Below are positions 6,560-8,854 of a DNA stretch of 8,854 nucleotides, piece by piece. Position 1 is the stretch's first letter. The number at the start of each line of letters is the position of its first letter. Where the stretch lies: positions 1 to 8,854 of the forward strand of contig CAYSCA010000135.1 in the NCBI GenBank assembly GCA_964429465.1, given 5' to 3'. The notes under the pieces were generated by a model. The model was not told the origin of the DNA. It was given only the letters and a program-made list of their open reading frames with translations, and did no database searches. The position numbers and the translations under genes are program-made. Source of the stretch: Ferrovibrio sp964429465 (lineage in GTDB: Bacteria; Pseudomonadota; Alphaproteobacteria; Ferrovibrionales; Ferrovibrionaceae).

Positions 6560-7324
6560 ATGACGCGCCGCAGACAGGTCTATGAGGGCAAGGCCAAGGT
6601 CCTGTTCGAAGGACCCGAGCCGGGCACTCTGGTACAGTATTTCAAGGACGACGCGACCGCGTTCAACAACAAGAAGAAGGGCACCATCACCGGCAAGGGG
6701 GTGCTCAACAACCGGATCTCGGAATACCTGATGACCCGGCTGGGCGAGGTCGGCATCCCGACCCATTTCGTCCGCCGGCTCAACATGCGCGAGCAATTGA
6801 TCAAGGAAGTCGAGATCATCCCGCTCGAGGTGGTGGTGCGCAATGTCGCCGCCGGCTCGCTGGCGACCCGGCTCGGCGTCGCCGAGGGCACCACCCTGCC
6901 GCGCTCTATCGTCGAGTTCTATTACAAGAACGACGAGCTGGGCGATCCGCTGGTCTCGGAAGAGCATATCACCTGCTTCGGCTGGTCCACGCCGCAGGAA
7001 ATCGACGAGATCATGCATCTGGCGCTGCGGGTGAACGATTTCCTCTCCGGGCTGTTCCTCGGCATCGGCATCCGGCTGATCGACTTCAAGCTGGAATTCG
7101 GCCGCTGGTGGCAGAACGAGGAGATGCGCATCATCCTGGCCGACGAGATCAGCCCGGATTCCGCCCGTCTCTGGGACCTGAAGACCAACGAGAAGATGGA
7201 CAAGGACCGCTTCCGCCGCGATCTCGGCAATGTCGCCGAGGCCTATCAGGAGGTCGCCCGCCGGCTCGGCATCCTGCTGGAGGGCGGGCCGCGCGACATC
7301 AAGGGCCCCGACACGATGCAGTAA
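6560..7324 (+). CDS. purC: Phosphoribosylaminoimidazole-succinocarboxamide synthase (SAICAR synthetase)
   Basis: PurC joins CAIR and aspartate using ATP to give SAICAR, the eighth step of de novo IMP synthesis, in the cytoplasm. The product is 254 aa, normal for the bacterial enzyme. It begins MTRRRQVYEGKAK, the standard N-terminus with the nucleotide-binding YEGKAK. The two family signatures are intact: IIPLEVVVRNVAAGS (residues 86-100) and LIDFKLEFG (173-181), followed by LADEISPDSARLWD. ATG 6560 is chosen because it matches the family start; an in-frame TTG at 6485 would add a proline-rich tail unlike any PurC. The ribosome site is weak (GGGTG at 6551-6555). It is the first gene of a purine cluster, divergent from DUF1476 and separated from purS by 87 bp that contain a terminator-like hairpin. 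Confidence 0.97.
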   Translation: MTRRRQVYEGKAKVLFEGPEPGTLVQYFKDDATAFNNKKKGTITGKGVLNNRISEYLMTRLGEVGIPTHFVRRLNMREQLIKEVEIIPLEVVVRNVAAGSLATRLGVAEGTTLPRSIVEFYYKNDELGDPLVSEEHITCFGWSTPQEIDEIMHLALRVNDFLSGLFLGIGIRLIDFKLEFGRWWQNEEMRIILADEISPDSARLWDLKTNEKMDKDRFRRDLGNVAEAYQEVARRLGILLEGGPRDIKGPDTMQ

Positions 7325-7358
7325 GGCGTCCGCGAAACGGCGCCGTGACCCAGACAAC

Positions 7359-7393
7359 GCGGCGGCCCCTGCAAACGGCCGCCGCAGCTTTTT
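7359..7393 (+). terminator. Intrinsic terminator- or attenuator-like hairpin between purC and purS
   Basis: GCGGCGGCC (7359-7367) and GGCCGCCGC (7377-7385) form a perfect 9-bp stem of G-C pairs around a 9-nt loop. It is followed by AGC and then TTTTT (7389-7393). This is the form of a rho-independent terminator, though the T run is short and 3 nt away from the stem. The purS ribosome site begins a few bases later. Genes on both sides belong to the same pathway, so partial termination, attenuation or mRNA-end protection of purC is more likely than a full operon end (inference). Confidence 0.6.
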
Positions 7394-7396
7394 GAG

Positions 7397-7403
7397 AAGG
7401 TGG
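7397..7403 (+). promoter_or_regulatory. Ribosome binding site of purS
   Basis: AAGGTGG ends 8 nt before ATG 7412. Because part of this site would itself be the alternative GTG start at 7400, it argues for ATG 7412 as the true start. Confidence 0.6.
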
Positions 7404-7411
7404 ATGTGACG

Positions 7412-7666
7412 ATGAAAGCGCGCGTGCATGTGTCCCTGAAGACCGGCGTCCTCGATCCGCAGGGGCGCGCCATCGGCCAGGCGCTGCACTCCCTGGGCTT
7501 CGCCGATGTCGGTGAGGTGCGCCAGGGCAAGCTGATCGAACTGGAACTGACCGGCGCGCTGGCCAAGAAGCCGAAGGCCGAGATCGAGGCGGCGGTGAAG
7601 GAGATGGCGCAGAAGCTGCTCGCCAACACGGTGATCGAGAATTACGCGGTCGAGCTGGTGGGCTGA
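7412..7666 (+). CDS. purS: Phosphoribosylformylglycinamidine synthase, PurS subunit
   Basis: PurS is the small structural subunit that joins PurQ to PurL in the three-part FGAM synthetase, probably helping ammonia pass from one to the other. The 84-aa product is the usual family size. It starts MKARVHVSLKTGVLDPQG, a typical PurS N-terminus, and continues with AIGQALHSLGF and GEVRQGKLIELEL, the expected beta-alpha-beta pattern. In-frame GTG codons at 7400 and 7406 would add two to four residues that the family lacks, so ATG 7412 is preferred. purQ follows after 4 nt, so the two are in one translation unit. The gene is preceded by a strong hairpin with a T run, which may set its expression apart from purC. 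Confidence 0.95.
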   Translation: MKARVHVSLKTGVLDPQGRAIGQALHSLGFADVGEVRQGKLIELELTGALAKKPKAEIEAAVKEMAQKLLANTVIENYAVELVG

Positions 7667-7670
7667 CATC

Positions 7671-8363
7671 ATGAAAGCCGCCCTCATCACTTTCCCCGGC
7701 TCCAACCGCGAGCGCGACATGCGGCTGGCGCTGACCCGCGCCAATGGCGGCAGGCCGCCGGTCGACGTCTGGCATGGCGACAGCGAGCTGCCCGCCGGAA
7801 TAGACCTGATCGTGCTGCCCGGCGGCTTCTCGCATGGCGATTATCTGCGCTGCGGCGCGATGGCGGCGCATTCGCCGGTGATGCGCGAAGTGAAGAAGCG
7901 CGCCGAAGCCGGCGTGCGCGTGCTGGCCGTGTGCAACGGCTTCCAGATCGCCTGCGAGGCCGGGCTGCTGCCCGGCGTGCTGATGCCCAATGCCGGGCTG
8001 AAATTCATCTGCCGCGAGGTCAATCTGCGCATCGAGACGCAAACGCCGTTCACGCAGAAATACCGCAAGGGCCAGACCATCCGGGTGCCGGTCGCCCATC
8101 ACGACGGCAACTACACCGCCGACGAGGCCACGCTGAAGACGCTGGAAGACCAGGATCGCGTCGCCTTCCGCTATGCCGATGCGCTGGGCAATGTGGACGA
8201 CAGCACCAACCTGAACGGCTCGCGGCGCAACATCGCCGGCGTCTACAACGAAAAGAAGACGGTGCTCGGCCTGATGCCGCATCCGGAGAATGCCACCGAT
8301 CCCGCCTGCGGCGGCACCGATGGCCAGGGCCTGTTCGAGTCGATTGCGGAGAGTCTGTCGTGA
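7671..8363 (+). CDS. purQ: Phosphoribosylformylglycinamidine synthase, glutamine amidotransferase subunit PurQ
   Basis: PurQ hydrolyses glutamine and supplies ammonia to PurL for turning FGAR into FGAM, the fourth step of purine synthesis. The 230-aa product is a class I (triad) amidotransferase of normal length. It opens MKAALITFPGSNRERDM, then has LPGGFSHGDYLRCG (49-62), the nucleophile elbow AVCNGFQI with Cys88, and MPHPENA with His204 and Glu206 completing the triad. The start ATG lies 4 nt after the purS stop, with GGTGGG (7657-7662) at 8 nt. Its stop overlaps the purL GTG by 4 nt (GTGA), so PurQ and PurL are probably made in matched amounts. Nothing unusual is seen in the catalytic residues. 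Confidence 0.97.
   Translation: MKAALITFPGSNRERDMRLALTRANGGRPPVDVWHGDSELPAGIDLIVLPGGFSHGDYLRCGAMAAHSPVMREVKKRAEAGVRVLAVCNGFQIACEAGLLPGVLMPNAGLKFICREVNLRIETQTPFTQKYRKGQTIRVPVAHHDGNYTADEATLKTLEDQDRVAFRYADALGNVDDSTNLNGSRRNIAGVYNEKKTVLGLMPHPENATDPACGGTDGQGLFESIAESLS
8348..8353 (+). promoter_or_regulatory. Ribosome binding site that fixes the GTG start of purL
   Basis: GGAGAG sits inside the end of purQ, 6 nt before GTG 8360. It supports this GTG start; the first in-frame ATG is 15 codons later. Confidence 0.65.
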
Positions 8364-8854
8364 GTGAATCCGCGAAGAAGGCAGTGAAGTACCCGAACGA
8401 TCTGATGGGCCTGACCAGGGCCGAATACGATCTGGTGCTGGAGATCATGGGGCGCGAGCCCAACCAGGTCGAACTCGGCATCTTCTCGGTGATGTGGTCG
8501 GAGCATTGCTCCTACAAATCCTCGAAGAAATGGCTCAAGACGCTGCCGACGAAAGCCCCCTGGGTGATCCAGGGTCCGGGCGAGAATGCCGGCGTGATCG
8601 ATATCGGCGACGGCCTGGCCGCCATCTTCAAGATGGAAAGCCACAATCATCCGTCCTTCATCGAGCCTTACCAGGGCGCGGCGACCGGCGTCGGCGGCAT
8701 CCTGCGCGACGTCTTCACCATGGGCGCGCGGCCGATCGCCGTTCTCGATTCACTGCGTTTCGGAAGCCTCGACGACGAGAAGGTGCGCTACCTATTCTCA
8801 GGGGTCGTCTCAGGCATCGCCGGCTATGGAAACGCTGTCGGTGTGCCAACCGTA
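8360..8854 (+). CDS. purL: Phosphoribosylformylglycinamidine synthase subunit PurL (small type), 3'-truncated by window edge
   Basis: The frame from GTG 8360 stays open for 165 codons to the window end, so only the N-terminal part is present. PurL is the ATP-dependent synthetase subunit that aminates FGAR to FGAM with ammonia from PurQ. Visible landmarks are MWSEHCSYKSS (residues 45-55), PGENAGVIDIGDG (73-85), and KMESHNHPSFIEPYQGAATG (91-110) continuing into GVGGILRDVFTMGARPIA, the nucleotide-binding core of the PurM-like fold. An N-terminus with no PurS-like domain, next to separate purS and purQ genes, marks the small three-component type. The GTGA overlap with purQ and the good ribosome site support the start. 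From about 8740 codon use changes (TCA, CTA, GGA, CCA, GTA become frequent) although the protein stays conserved; see findings. Confidence 0.96.
   Translation, partial: MSESAKKAVKYPNDLMGLTRAEYDLVLEIMGREPNQVELGIFSVMWSEHCSYKSSKKWLKTLPTKAPWVIQGPGENAGVIDIGDGLAAIFKMESHNHPSFIEPYQGAATGVGGILRDVFTMGARPIAVLDSLRFGSLDDEKVRYLFSGVVSGIAGYGNAVGVPTV

Noticed and set aside
7345..7395. Possible 16-residue leader peptide (GTG to TGA) overlapping the purC-purS hairpin
   Set aside because: It has no ribosome site and no run of regulatory codons, and purine genes are not usually controlled by leader peptides; probably chance.
6317..7744. N-terminal extension of DUF1476 on the minus strand to 581 aa
   Set aside because: It is antisense to purC and purS; the family starts at MTTFDDR and a ribosome site precedes that ATG.
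1..8854. Search for defence systems, CRISPR arrays, integrases, tRNAs and attachment sites
   Set aside because: None is visible; every gene falls in a known housekeeping or common accessory family.

Overview
The window is high-GC DNA (about two thirds G+C by eye, third codon positions mostly G or C). It carries ordinary chromosomal genes of an alphaproteobacterium, probably Rhodospirillales-like. The best taxonomic marker is a DUF1476 gene (the zeta-type inhibitor of the alphaproteobacterial F1Fo ATP synthase) divergent from purC-purS-purQ-purL, an arrangement I know from this class. The genus cannot be fixed from the sequence. There is no tRNA, rRNA, CRISPR array, integrase or transposase.

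Layout. (1) At 3-2521 is a trehalose module: the 3' part of a GH15 glycoside hydrolase, then otsA (trehalose-6-phosphate synthase). otsA starts at a TTG codon inside the end of the GH15 gene, so the two are probably translationally coupled. The phosphatase partner otsB is not in the window. (2) At 2531-5903 is a possible three-gene operon. It has a palindromic operator candidate, a MarR-GNAT fusion regulator/acetyltransferase, a ten-helix EamA/DMT transporter overlapping it by 4 nt, and, after 10 nt, a Tat-exported multicopper oxidase with all copper ligands intact. (3) At 5904-5998, between convergent genes, is a GC-rich element of nested inverted repeats that abuts the DUF1476 stop codon. 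(4) DUF1476 (minus strand, 5999-6316) and purC (plus strand, from 6560) diverge from a 243-bp promoter region. (5) At 6560-8854 is the de novo purine cluster: purC (SAICAR synthetase) followed by purS, purQ and the 5' part of purL. The last three are the subunits of the small, three-component FGAM synthetase. A strong hairpin with a T run lies between purC and purS.

The purine genes work together: PurQ makes ammonia from glutamine, PurS bridges, PurL aminates FGAR, and PurC acts two steps later. OtsA makes trehalose-6-phosphate; the GH15 enzyme may turn over trehalose or another alpha-glucoside. The MarR-GNAT/EamA/oxidase cluster looks like a small self-regulated efflux or detoxification unit of unknown substrate.

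I see no clearly new biological system. The points most worth checking are the purC-purS hairpin, the MarR-GNAT-EamA-oxidase cluster with its operator, the convergent-gene repeat element, the GH15/otsA coupling, and a codon-usage shift in the last ~100 bases.
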